From Linnemannia schmuckeri (lineage: Eukaryota > Mortierellomycota > Mortierellomycetes > Mortierellales > Mortierellaceae): a stretch of DNA of 64,000 bases. This document shows positions 30,260 to 41,618 of this stretch, piece after piece. Numbering within the stretch: position 1 is the first letter of the stretch; the number at the start of each line of letters is the position of its first letter. Location of the stretch: positions 1,116,001 through 1,180,000 of the forward strand of contig JANATG010000014.1 of the NCBI GenBank assembly GCA_029449235.1, in the 5' to 3' direction. The notes under the pieces are model-generated. The model did not search any database, was not told the origin of the DNA, and saw only the letters and a list, made by a program, of their open reading frames with translations. Both the position numbers and the translations under genes were made by a program.

Positions 30260-31125
30260 TTTTTTTACTAAGGTAGTGACGACACATCAATTTTATCCAA
30301 CTGAAACGTGGAACGGTCTAAGTGAAGCTTGTACGAGCACATAGTCTACTTCACTAAGTAAAGCATACTAAACAGTACATCGCACCTGAGGACCACAGCC
30401 TGTCCTCTTACGAGTCCGGATGACCCTTGCTGCTTTAACGTGAGCTCAAGGGATCTAGTCGTCTTCCACCTCCAACTCCTTGATGACCATATTGTCTCTC
30501 CTCTCCATAATATCCATGCGCCTCAGGCCCAGAAAGGACTCGATGACTGCTTGATCAGCCACTCGTGTGTCACGCTGCTCGCCTGGGCACCGCTCTCCGT
30601 CGTGTTTTGTTGGTTCGTCCACAAAGGCACTCAGCCTCTCGGAGTTTCTGTCCATATATTTGCTTCCACCCGACGCTCTGCCGCTCGATTGTGTGTTTCT
30701 GTTTCATGCTGGCCGTGATGCTGTTCGCCTTCTCCCACTTGACCGTCACCTCGTACCTGGTTTCCATGACCGCTCCTTCGCCTCCTTCTCGACGTACTGG
30801 CAAAACAGCCGACTCACGTGCTGGGTAACACTGGCCGGGATGTCCTTGAACACCTTGTCCCACGCTTTTGCTAGGGCTATAGGCGCGAGACCTCGGTAAA
30901 TGTGGCAGGCTGTCCATGCCTTCTCGGTCTGCTGCTGCCACTCCTCCTCTCCTGGCTTCTCAACCACCGACCACAATGCCTCGCGGCACATGCTTGTCCA
31001 TGCTTGTCCGTTCTGGGATTGAACCTCCTTCGCCGCTAGGTCCGCCTTCTCATTCCACTCGTCTTCATCATGCCCCTTGGCCTACTCGACTGTTGTTGTC
31101 CCCGTACGTTCGTTGCATATCCTTG
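30260..31125 (-). mobile_element. 5'-truncated LINE (non-LTR retrotransposon) fragment with RNase H remnant
   Basis: Minus strand, near the 5' end: KGHDEDEWNEKADLAAKE, the C-terminal motif of LINE-type RNase H domains. It continues through a Trp/Lys-rich region (EEWQQQTEKAWTACHIYRGL) to a stop at 30455. At least two frameshifts and one stop break it, so it is dead. A short 3' tail ends in A9. An 18-bp direct repeat flanks the segment on both sides. Truncation inside the coding sequence, a poly(A) tail and flanking target-site duplications are the classic outcome of target-primed reverse transcription. The clade is not determined. Confidence 0.7.
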
Positions 31126-31143
31126 TCAATTACTACGTCCCTT
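31126..31143. repeat. Target-site duplication of LINE fragment, 5' copy
   Basis: Identical to 30242-30259, at the truncated 5' end of the element. Confidence 0.75.
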
Positions 31144-31161
31144 CGCCAAAGGCAAATCAAA

Positions 31162-31184
31162 AAATTAGTGGCGTTACACGTGAT
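31162..31184 (+). repeat. 23-bp motif with CACGTG, copy 1
   Basis: Matches 35156-35178 at 21 of 23 positions by eye; core GTGGCG-t-ACACGTGAT. The palindrome CACGTG is the E-box bound by bHLH factors of the Cbf1/Pho4 type; whether it is used here is unknown. Confidence 0.6.
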
Positions 31185-31437
31185 CTTATTTTTGTGAGAG
31201 TCTTGAGGGGAGTTGTTCTTGGCTGGCCGAGGCGTTGGCGTCAGTGCCAGGTGTGATAGGGTCACTCATCGAGGAAGAGGGAGGAGGAAAGGTGGAGTCC
31301 CCTCTTCAGCCCCTGTGTTCGAGGGTGTGTCTCCAGGATCGATGGCCATAACTCAGATAGCGGGCAGACAAGGAAAAAGGTGTATATGTGTGTGTGTGTA
31401 TCCCTTCTCAGTATCGCAAATAAAGATGACTCTCAAG

Positions 31438-31463
31438 ACCTGCTCGTATCGTGGAAAGAAAGG
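31438..31463 (+). repeat. 26-bp direct repeat, copy 1
   Basis: Starts ACCTGCTCGTATCG; identical to 31539-31564, period 101 bp. Confidence 0.85.
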
Positions 31464-31538
31464 GGTTTTATGTCAATAGCTATTCTCCAAAGACTAGAAA
31501 CTACTACTGCTACCAATGATCAAAAGGGAATAGTGCCT

Positions 31539-31564
31539 ACCTGCTCGTATCGTGGAAAGAAAGG
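31539..31564 (+). repeat. 26-bp direct repeat, copy 2
   Basis: Second copy of 31438-31463. Origin unknown. Confidence 0.85.
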
Positions 31565-34112
31565 TACTTTTCCAGACACTCGCAGGCAAACGCGTAAAAT
31601 AGTCAAATGGCCACCAGAAGCTAAGCCACTAAATCACCACATTTTCGAGAGGAACGCGCGTCGAAGCGCGAGCCAGCGCATCTCTCCTAACTGCCATCAA
31701 AAAATCGTCACCCAGAATTCACCGTTTCTGTGCAGGGATGATAATAATGCTAGTTACCGACTTTTCATTCACTCATATCAAACAAGCTACTTTTACTATT
31801 ACTCGCTAGACCTCCAGCTCCAACAATACTCTAGTGTGAGCTATGCATAACCTAAAATATGACGACATGCATTGTCCTGGTCTGGGCACCGGTTGCTGCT
31901 TAAATGAAGGCAGAATCGCTCCTTGCTTGGAGGCAAAGCGAGCAGGGGCGTGCGTACCATGCTTACTTAGTTGCTTTTTTCCCTCATCTGAAAAGCCAGT
32001 CTTTCGATGTTCGAACGTTCTCCTTTGTTGATTTCAAAAATGATGTATTTTAACGCGACATTGAAGTCAACATCATCTTTTGCGCCATTTTTTCTTTTGA
32101 ACAGCTAGCAAAAAAAAACAAACAAAACAAAAACAAAGACCGCCAAAGAGTGAGTAGGAGGATCATAAACAATGTAGGTCCGGAATTTTTTGGCGAACGA
32201 TTCCATGTTCCTTCCTCCATGTGCACCTCTGTACCCTCTTGGTTTGGGCGGTGCATGCAGGCTGTAGTGCAAATAAGAAAAGAAAAGAAAAAAAAAGAGA
32301 ACACTGCCACATGGACCATTCCCTTGGCTGACTTTTCTTTCATGTCGTATGATCGCGTCCATCTCTCACTCTGATCAAGCTGTAACCTAAACTAAAGGAT
32401 GAGCTACATTTTTAAATCATCGTGTGGTTCACTGGCATGTAGAGAAGTGAGAGTAACGAATTGAAAAATTGAGCATGCTTGTCTACTCACCCGGGATTCC
32501 GCTCCACAGAATCATCCACTTTTTTCTTGACTCCGAACACCAACGTCCACGCGTTATAGTCATCGAACATGGTTCGTTCCTCTCCGTTTCTTTCTATCAT
32601 CGCTCATTTTCCTCTATTCATTTTCCTCTCTTTAATTTTATCATCTTCGTCTATCACATTATTTCTCATTTTTTTTTTTTTGATTTATGTGTAAAAAGAA
32701 AGGACTTTTCAAACATGGACCATAGTTCAGAATCATGATACTCTTTACTCCATTTGTCTCCTGAGGCGTAAAAAACGTCCGTCGTGGTTGCCGCCCACTC
32801 CTTGACGTCTGTTTTGTTGTGGAGTCAGGGTCGTACAATTACACGGAGGGGACTTGGCGTGGGGCTCTGGAAGAACAAAAAAAGTTGAGAGGTTGGGCTC
32901 AGGAACAGGAAAAAGAATGGAAGATTGAGGAAACCATAAATGACAATCAAGGGCGTCAACCTACAAGAATCATATGTTCAGTAGATCATACTCGTGGAAC
33001 GTGAAATTTTCTCTTATGCTACATCGAGGCATGCTTCTTTCCATCGGGGGGATGGGTTAGAATGAGAGTCTAGACTGCTGTAGCTTAATCCGTTGGAATA
33101 TTATTCGATCCAAATCCCTTTGCAGTCTTCACTGGCGAAAGAACGAAAGATCTTTCTTTTAAGAAAATGTGCATGCAAACAACATCAAAGGCACCATATC
33201 TCCTTTCTGGATTGAATTTGTTTACAGCTTCTTACTAAAGTGGAATGCACTAACAGAGCAGTCGGTGACTTGAAGTCACGGCGACATTTTTTTTATTCAA
33301 AGGTTCCTTTCATGTTTTTCCTGGCTGACAATGGTACACTGAAGAAATGGAAACATTTTCTCTCATGGCTTCGATCATGCCAGTCCTCAATCAGAGTAGT
33401 CTAATGCACATCAAAACTCATCCTTTTTTGTCTCACAAGAAGTTGGTTTGTCACCAAAACTAACAAAACAAAAACAAAGAAAGCGAGTACAAAAACACAA
33501 ATGATGGGCACAAGATAATATCATAGAGAGCACAAGATAATAACATTGGGTTAAAAAGGTCAAAAACGAAAAACGCGTTAGAAAAAAACACGAAATATGT
33601 TGTGGGAGATGCAAAATGTTACATAAAGTTGATTTTTTTATGTCCCAATCAGCTCCCATGGACTTTGTTTCTTTTCTTTCTAGACTGCTCATTTTTTCCC
33701 CTCATCTCTTTACAGTTTTAGCTCTCGGATAGGTATATTCCAGTAAACTCGACAGCTTGTCAAAATGCATCGTTATGTATTACTGGTTTGTAAGTGTATA
33801 TCCGTCTGTTGGCGCCATGTCTTTTCGGTTCAGGCCATGATTGCTCACGGTTGAACTCATATGTACATCCATCATAGTGATTCATTTCCTTCTTTGGAGA
33901 TCAAGTTTGCTCTATGAATGAATCAGCCCCATGGTCCTCGTGGTTATTTACCTAGGGCGGACGCTACTTCTTTCAAGAGATACTATCCAATGGTCTGGGT
34001 CAGAGAAAGAATAAAATGGTCGGAGATCCCCATAATGTTTTTCTTCAGCCTATCACTCTTGTCCATTCAGCTCAACACTCCACACCCCCCTATCCACCTC
34101 CATCACGCCAAC

Positions 34113-34880
34113 ATGAAGATCGCTGCTCTCATCGCCACCATCGCCGCTGCTGCTATCTCGACAGTCTCGGCCCAATCCGGCACTTTCACCAACTTCACCA
34201 CCTGTGCCGCCCCCGACAACAACGGCCAGCTCACCGTCACCAAGCTGGCACTCTCTCCTTTCCCTCTCTGCATCAAGCAGAAGTACTGCCTGGCTGTCAC
34301 TGGCAGCCTCTCGGCTCCCCTTGTCGAGGGTGCCGCTTTGCAAAACGTCTGGCGATTCTACAGCCGCGACACTCCCCAGGACTACGATCTTTGCTCGCTT
34401 CTGGCTGCTGGTGGGCGTCCCTGCCCCATTGATGCTGGGCCCGTCTCGTTCAACCTTTGTTTTGATGCCCTTGTGGACGTGTTCCCGCCCAACGTATGAT
34501 TGTTTGACTTTCTACTGTATTTTTCTTCATGCGTTTGAACGAAAAAAATGTGCCTGCTTCTCGTAATGCTCACCATTGAAGCTTTTTTGTCCCATGTATT
34601 TTTTTCTAGTTCCCGGTCGGCTGGTCGTACAACGCCTACAACGGAGACGGCAGCCTTCTTTTCTGCAGCTCCGGTATGTCCTTACCTATTTTTTTTCTTA
34701 CCCTTCTAGAATGATAGTATTGCAAGAGAAAATCGAAATCAACTATATCATCTTGACTGAAATTTATTCTTCGCTATCACGTCCCTCTTCAAAATAGCGC
34801 CCCCAAATACTGCCCGCACTGAGGAGACCCCCGAAAACCCCTACGGTATTGCTGGTATCTACGCTCAGAATTGCGCCTAA
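34113..34880 (+). CDS. Secreted ML-domain (NPC2/PG-PI transfer-like) protein, 175 aa, 3 exons
   Basis: Exons: 34113-34493, 34610-34673, 34798-34880. GT-AG introns of 116 and 124 bp; phases close. Residues 1-20 are a clean signal peptide ending ISTVSA before QSG. The mature part follows the ML (MD-2-related lipid-recognition) pattern: an early Cys, the pair in CIKQKYC, DLCSLLAAGGRPCPIDAGPV, then FPVGWSYNAYNGDGSLLFC. Cysteines fit the conserved disulfides. Family role: binding and moving sterols or phospholipids in secretory, vacuolar or extracellular space. The ATG at 34113 immediately precedes the signal peptide. Its neighbours include other lipid-related genes. Confidence 0.85.
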
Positions 34881-35416
34881 ACGATCATATACCACCTTCA
34901 CGATGGAGCTTTTTACCCCGTTTTCTTCATCATCTTACATTACCCCATAAAAATACACCATTTATGATCGCTGCAGTCCTCGAGATTGAATAATGCGACC
35001 AATTCTCAAACTAGACACTCAAAACATGGGCCTGGAAAGATTTGATTTTTTTTTTTGAATAAATGGCTCTTTTTGTAGCGTATGGATTCATCCTTTCTTT
35101 GATCATTTGTCGTTGACTAACCTCTTCCCGCGTTTGACGAATTTTTAAACAAGGTAAATTGGTGGCGTCACACGTGATTAAGTCTAGATGCTTCAGTTAA
35201 GGGTGATTTAAATCGGAGTCATCAGCCGATCGTTTGGTGCAGGGTTGATTTGTGGAGCGAGTGGAAGAACCTTTTTTTATTTTGCATACTTTTAGTCTTC
35301 GGCTTGAACTTTCTTCCTTTTTCACTTTGGTACTCACACCCTCACAGTCCTTTCTTTCTCTTCTTTCTCACAACCTCAACTCAGTTCTCCACTCATTCAC
35401 ATACCTGATTCCAACA
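34881..35416. other. Intergenic, upstream region of the Mpo1-like gene
   Basis: Includes the CACGTG motif at 35156-35178 and a T/C-rich leader at about 35270-35410. No gene. Confidence 0.5.
35156..35178 (+). promoter_or_regulatory. 23-bp motif with CACGTG, copy 2, upstream of the Mpo1-like gene
   Basis: About 240 bp before the ATG at 35417. Shares 21 of 23 bases with 31162-31184. Candidate bHLH (E-box) binding site; inference only. Confidence 0.35.
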
Positions 35417-36163
35417 ATGGCAGTCCAGAAGCTGAACAAGGAAATCGCAAACCACAACTACTCCAAGCGAGCCTACAAGACTGAGGGCTACAAGTCTTTT
35501 GAAGAGTTTTATCCTTACTACCTCTCAGAGCACTGCAACACCATCAACAGACGTCTCCATCTCCTCGCCACCACCAACGTCGTTGGTATCCTTGCCTACC
35601 TCATCCTCACCCGGCAGCCCAAGTTCTGGTGGATTGCTCTCGTCCAAGGTAAGCGGAGGAGAGAGCAAATATGCAGGAGATGCTGTATTTTGTTATCGAA
35701 CATTTGTTTGTACCTTGTCGACATATACCCACGACTCTCTCTTTTTTTGAATGGCACATTTAGGATACGGATTTGCATGGATTGGTCACTTTATCTTTGA
35801 GAAGAACAAGCCCGCAACCTTCAAGCACCCCATCTATTCTGTAAGTGTCATCACTCATTCTCGCTCGCCTGTGAAAAATTTCTCCCGAACCGAGGGAGCA
35901 GGGTATACGAGTTATGCATGAGAGAACGACAAATAGGCCTCTAACGGACCCTTGTTTCTCTTTTTTCATTTTCTTGATAGTTCATGGGCGACTGGAAGAT
36001 GTGGTATGAAGGTATGTCAACCAAAGGACAGGCGTGGCAGCAGTGCGGAGGGCTCCTGGGAGTTACATTCAGAAGTGTGGAGAGTGAATAGAAGCTAACG
36101 TCTTTTCCTTTTTTTTTTTTCTCATACCTCTCATTAGTTGTGAGCGGCAGGCGCAAGTTCTAA
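35417..36163 (+). CDS. Mpo1-like (DUF962) membrane protein, 121 aa, 4 exons
   Basis: Exons: 35417-35648, 35764-35840, 35981-36011, 36138-36163. GT-AG introns of 115, 140 and 126 bp; phases close. The protein has FEEFYPYYLSEHCNTINRRLH, a hydrophobic segment, GYGFAWIGHFIFEKNKPATF then KHPIYSFMGDWKMWYE. This is the DUF962 pattern with its conserved histidines and two membrane segments. It is shorter than yeast Mpo1 and closer to the compact, bacterial-like subfamily. Yeast Mpo1 is an iron-dependent dioxygenase in alpha-oxidation of 2-hydroxy fatty acids. The same chemistry here is inferred from the retained His residues. Confidence 0.88.
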
Positions 36164-36667
36164 ATCAGTGGCATGCAAGACCGACCCGGACTCCGGACCA
36201 TCCCTCACACCTTATTTTGTATTTTTTGATCGAATTTCTCTCCCTCCCCCTCACTCGACCATACACTCACAAGGACGTGAGAGCAGGAAGAAGAGGAGAG
36301 GGAGGACCAAGCGGGCTAGTCAGTGTTGGGTGTACTTTCATGTTTTGCAAAGCAAGTTAGGAATCAAACTATCGCCACCAACAAATAATATTCGACTCGA
36401 CATGACAAATACCCAGGACAAACAGCTACTACCACCAAGTAATAAAAACTAGCCAACATGAACAGCAAGAGACAGACAAAAACGTTGCTTTTGAAAATTT
36501 GTACATTAGTGAATTGAATGAAAAAAAAAAATGGTATCCTAGTGAAACAATCAATGTGTGGTAGTAGGTATTCTATCCTAAGAACTCGCTCCTTGTTTCT
36601 GCACAGAGCCGCAGTGATCAACGCCACGCTCTTTGCTTCCTGTTTCCTCAAGTCCCCATAATAAGAC
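36164..36667. other. 3' intergenic between convergent genes
   Basis: Lies between the Mpo1-like gene and Sec14 paralogue A. No gene supported. Confidence 0.5.
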
Positions 36668-38285
36668 TTAGTTGTTATAAGTCCAGATGGAGGTACCGTC
36701 AGCCTGAAGGACGGGGTGCTCACCACGGTGGTAGAGGTTACGAGCACGGATATAGGGATCCAACTTAAAGTAAGCAACCCTCAGCTCCTTGGCCAATGAC
36801 GAACGCTCAGCCTCAATCTCAGCCTCCGACCGTCCGCTTGCATTCTTTCCACCAGCCTGGATCCACTCCTTGGTGACGGCCTCAAACTTCCAGAGAATAC
36901 CCTTCCACTCGTCGAGGAGACGGTTCTTGGTCTCGACATCCTTGAAGCGGTCGTTCTCTCCGGAGACCACAGGGGTGTACTTGTAAGTGTACTTATCCTT
37001 GCCGCCGTCGTACTTGTTGGGGAGATGGTTGGCGTCGATGACGTCGGTCAGCTCCTTGTCGTTGCGGGTGAAGCGGATCTTGGAAGCCACCACGGGATCC
37101 AACCAGCCCTCGATGATCTTCCAGACACCCCAGAAGACGAAGGGGGCCTTGTGGATAACAAGGACTCCGAGAGATTCGGGGTAGTAGGCCTCGAAGCACT
37201 GCACCAAGAACTTGACGAAGCTATTGGAGGATGGAGAAAGGTGAACAACAAAGATAGGTTAGTATTAACGGCCATGAACGAAAATCCCTTGGAATCATTT
37301 TCCATGCTTGGTGAATGTAAGTGTGCTCCTGAGACGTACTTGTAATCCATGTTGGCGAGAGAGAAGCCAGTCATGTCAAAGATGAGGCAGGCGGTCTCAA
37401 CGGGGGGCTGGATCATCAGACGACCAGTCTCCATGACGTAGATAGTGAACTTCTCAAGGGCCTTGGGGTCCTGCTCTGAGGGCTTGTGCATACGGACATT
37501 AATGTAACTAATTATATATTGAAACGAATGGTTGTGCATGGGAGAAGAAACGAAAAGATAGTGAGATTTCTTGTCTCTAAGTGGCAGGGCAGTAGATAAA
37601 AAAAAGAAAGAATAAAGAAGAAGAGACACGTACACGACGGGGCGACCCAACTTGTCGGTGCCATGGACAAAAGACTTGCCCATCTCCATCTGGAGACGGA
37701 AGCCGCGGTACTTGGCATCGAGCTCGTCCTCGGACTTTGACTTAACTTCCTCGATGTCGTCCTCGAGGCGCCACTTGAAGGCCTTCAATATCATGGTCAA
37801 TCCGTTGGTGACATTCCACTTACGGGCACGGAGGAAGCGGAGCAACAACGAGTCTATTCAGCACGCACAGCCATAATCGATATTTTGTGTTTGTTAATTT
37901 TTTTTTGATTGTTTGATCATTATTCCAACTGCTTGTGTTCAAGAAAGGGATCTCAATGCTTACCAGGGTGATCACCGAGGATGTTGTTCCAGAGGGCAGT
38001 GCGGAGCTGCTTAACATCAATACCAATCTCAGCAACGTTGACCTTGGTAGCAGGAGCAGCAACAGCCGTGGTCTCAGCACCCTTTCCACCAAACCAACCG
38101 CCTTTCTTAGCCTTGTCAGCACCAGCAGCGGGGGCAGCGGTGGGAACGGTCTCGAGGGCACCGGTGTTGCCATCGGCGATGTGGAGAAGCTCAGCCCACA
38201 TCTGCTTAAGGAGGACCTTCTGGTCAGGAGTCAACTTGCCGACAAGACCGGTGCCGGGAGCAGTCTGGATATCGCCCTTTGCCAT
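36668..38285 (-). CDS. Sec14-like CRAL-TRIO protein, paralogue A, 420 aa, 4 exons
   Basis: Exons: 38285-37964, 37853-37634, 37507-37340, 37220-36668. All introns GT-AG (110, 126 and 119 bp); phases close. The N-terminus (MAKGDIQTAPGTGLVGKLTPDQ) and an Ala/Gly/Lys linker lead to the CRAL-TRIO N-domain (LLLRFLRARKWNVTNG, AFKWR). The lipid-binding CRAL-TRIO fold follows (KFTIYVMETGRLM, CLIFDMTGFSLANMDY, FEAYYPESLGVLVIHKAPFVFWGVWK). Family role: exchange of phosphatidylinositol or other lipids between membranes. First of three tandem paralogues on this strand, and the one with most introns. Confidence 0.9.
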
Positions 38286-41200
38286 TTTTGTATATGTGTT
38301 GTGTTGTTGTGGAGATAGGGGAAGAGTTGTTGCTGCTGGTGTGGAGCGAGTGTATGGAGGAGGTGGAGGAGAAGGAGTGGATGAGGATGGAGATTAAGAA
38401 GAGAAAAAGAAGTGGGAAAACGAATCAGCCAGGGCAGGTTTATATAGGTCTGAGAATTGACAAAGGCTTTACTCTTTTCCTCGGGTGAGTGAAAGGGATG
38501 GGGGGGATGGGGATGGGAACTGCGTGAAAGTGAAGGAGGATCCTCCTTTCTCTTTGGTTCTTTTCCTTTGTTCTTCTGTTTCTGCATGATGAGAGCACAA
38601 AAAATAACATAATTCAATTCCCTATGTTCACTTCACGACAGGCAAGGTAAGGCAGACGAACCACCTGTTCAAATATTTCGGAGCCAGACATAAGCAAACA
38701 GCAGCACTAGTAGCAACAGCAGCAACAGCAGACAACAGCAAACAACAGCAGCATGCGCCTTTCCCTCTTTTCTCTTTTGGGAAAAATGCTACGGAGAAAG
38801 AAAGAAAAGACACAAAAAAGAGAGTTAAGATGGACTATGTATCTGCATATATGTACTGCACATACCACCATCGCAACAACAATAAAAAAATGCATTTGGA
38901 CACATATGAAAATACTCGTTGGTTGGATAAAGGAAGGTAGCCTTCTTGTTGTATTAGGGCGCCGGCTACCCGTGTTTCCTGGCGTCTCTCCCTCTCTCTC
39001 ACACATAGAGAAATACACATTAGTGTCTACCATTGTTCACTTTCTGCGACCACTAGTGTTTTTCCTTCCTTTCTCCATTTTTTCAATCGTTAATAGAGCG
39101 ACATGAGGGACGAGGAGTTGGGCGAAAGTAGATCGATCCTTTAATTGCGGTAACACACATACACACCAGGCGACAACAAAAACACCAACACGAGCACAGG
39201 AAAAATAACAAGTTCATTTCACATGAGAGACGAAAGGAGGCGAAGGGGGAGATGGCGATGTATCTATCCCTGGCAGAATTTGTTTGTTTTTGTTCACTTG
39301 CTCCATTTTATTCTTTGACAGCTCCCATCTGTGCGTTCTGTTGTGTGCTCACTTCACAAGGACTGTAATAGGGCATTGGCCTCCATTATTCATTATCCAA
39401 GCGGTTTGATGCTGCTGGTGTTTATTTTGATAACCCCATTGCCATGTGTTCTTGCACTCTTGGACTTTTTTGTGGAACAGACACTTTCACAAACGATATT
39501 CAGAAATAGAGGAGAGACTATTGTGTTGTTGACTACGTACTTTTTATTGCTCCTCTTGCTCATAGAAGTACCCTTCCCTTTCACCTTAATTCTTTTTTCT
39601 ACTAATACCACTCCTATGGTGTATCCTCCCTGTGTAGAAGACTCATATGTTTATTTTCCTGCTTTCGTTCATGTTCATGAATACTTGCTTGTCTGTGTGC
39701 GTGAATATGAGGGGGAAGGAGAGAAAGAGGGACCTAAAAGAAAAGGTACAAGCATCCAAGGTACCTTTTCCTTTTCAATGAGCCTGCAACAGTACCCTTT
39801 TTCACACCCTCCCTTCCTCCTTCCCTCCGCTTCTGTTTCAACACATCCCACATGAAAATTTTACCTTCGGCATCCGTCCCCTCTCCTCCTCTGTTCAATT
39901 TGAGCAAATCTGTCTTGGAGCGTGGTGGGGCCGGGGCGGCTAGTGAAAATCTAATCATTTTCTCCACATCTGTTTCTACTTTCTCCAATGACCAACCCAA
40001 AACCTCTATGGAGCCGACTGATCGAGGGGGAGAGAGAGAGACAGCATATATATTCTACTTTGGAAAGACCGTTAGGGATGTGGAGTAATTATGTGGGTGG
40101 GCCCATTACGATACTTAATTAATGTCGGTATATCGATTGTTTGCATGGTCAAGGTGGCTAGCCATATTAAAATACGAGATAATTTTTGTCAAATTCAGGG
40201 GTAAAAATGGACGATGAATGAAGTGATTAATTCAAATGATCGCGATCACCGACCCGAAATGAAATCTTGTGTTGTCTACAACGGTTATCTTTGTCGCTTA
40301 CGATGCTGAATCTCGTTCGTCTCCCTCTCGGCTCCTTATTCCCCATCACCCCAGAGGGCTACTCCTTGTTACTATCGACTATCACGCAATGCTGTTGTCT
40401 CTTTAAACATGGTTAGGTGATGCTCACGTTTTTTTTTCTTTTGATCGATCTTACTATTTAGCTCTTTTTTTTACCCTTTGTCTTGCTTCCTTCTACGCCC
40501 AAAAGGCGGCTGCACGGAGAGAGAGAGAGAGGCACTTTTCTTACTCAACCACACCCCACGCCCACACGCCCACACACATATGCAATGGCTGTTTCATTGC
40601 AATCACAAAAAGCTAAAACAAATAAACGCTATATCACCCTCCATCTAAAACCGCATACTGCGTGTGCCTGTTGTTCACCTGTCTGTTCACTGCAGCCTCC
40701 GCCGCACTTGGCTGAAGAGACACAGGACAAGGCAGGACAATAGGAAAGGAAAAAATCGAGAGCCACAGCGCTCACATATTTTTGATTCTTTTTCACTCTC
40801 AAAAACTAAATCTTCGACGATAGAAGGAGGCGAAAGTGAACAAACAAAAACTGGTTATCTTGCCCCGTGTCCTAAGTACACACACTTCACACCTAGGCGG
40901 AGAGTATCGGACGAGTTTATCATGGACCTGTGCTTTTTGAAGTCTCAAGGCATGCACACGAGGCAACGAACGAACGAGATGGGGAAAAAAGAGTCGTCGA
41001 AAAGGCACCACTAACTCCTTTGTTATTGTCTTTGTGCAGCAACATTGTGAATAGTACAAATAATTTGAGGAACGAGAACAGATTCAGGCATGGATTTATC
41101 ATTTACAACGAAAAACGTCTTTTTCTTTGCTCACTGAGAGCACAATGGCATGTGCACCACGCCCACTCCGTCTCGCATTCTTGCATCTACCGTGGACAGG

Positions 41201-41618
41201 GCTCAGATGAGGAATGGGGAGAGGAGGGTAGGAGCGGTACAAGCGCGGCTCCCATTCTGGTTATCATATGTCGAAACTCTAATCCCCCTTCGCCGTATCT
41301 TTTTCTTCCGCCACCAGCTTGTCTAGCTTCACAAAGAGGAAGGATAAATGTGTGTGTGATGTGGAATGCATATTGCTAAATTTTGGGTGACGATTGTGCC
41401 ACAAGGTTACGAAAAATACGAGCCGGACCAAGGAGTTAAGGAAGGTACCTGTCGCATGCTTTTTGGATGCGGCGGCAGTGGTGACAAATGAAAACCCAAA
41501 TAGGAAAGCTGAACTAATGTGCGTTTAATTACTGCGAGACAAAGAGGGTCAATATAAAAAAAAGGAGGATATACAATGGTAGACAGTCAGTCCCTAGACA
41601 CTCCCAGAAGACAAGGCC
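38286..41618. other. 3.3-kb intergenic region between Sec14 paralogues A and B
   Basis: Begins with the promoter of paralogue A. The remainder is A/T-rich and repeat-poor. The longest frame (39331-39855) starts at GTG, is hydrophobic and has no homology I recognise. No gene supported. Confidence 0.45.

Larger units (their letters stand above)
31144..34112. other. Gene-poor region of about 3 kb
   Basis: Contains short direct repeats (31438-31463 with 31539-31564), a CACGTG-containing motif at 31162-31184, and A/T-rich sequence. Open frames here are short, often begin at non-ATG codons and show no domain. No gene supported. Confidence 0.45.

Noticed and set aside
31012..31030. GGTTCAATCC-like tRNA B-box on the minus strand
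   Set aside because: The flanking bases do not form a T-stem, and the site lies within the RNase H remnant coding sequence.
32819..33004. Charged 61-codon frame (RGALEEQKKLRGWAQEQEKEW type)
   Set aside because: Starts at GTG, is short, and matches no family I know; not enough to call a gene.
39331..39855. 174-codon hydrophobic open frame between Sec14 paralogues A and B
   Set aside because: Begins at GTG, is rich in Leu/Phe from T-rich DNA, ends in low-complexity Ser/Pro, and shows no family pattern.
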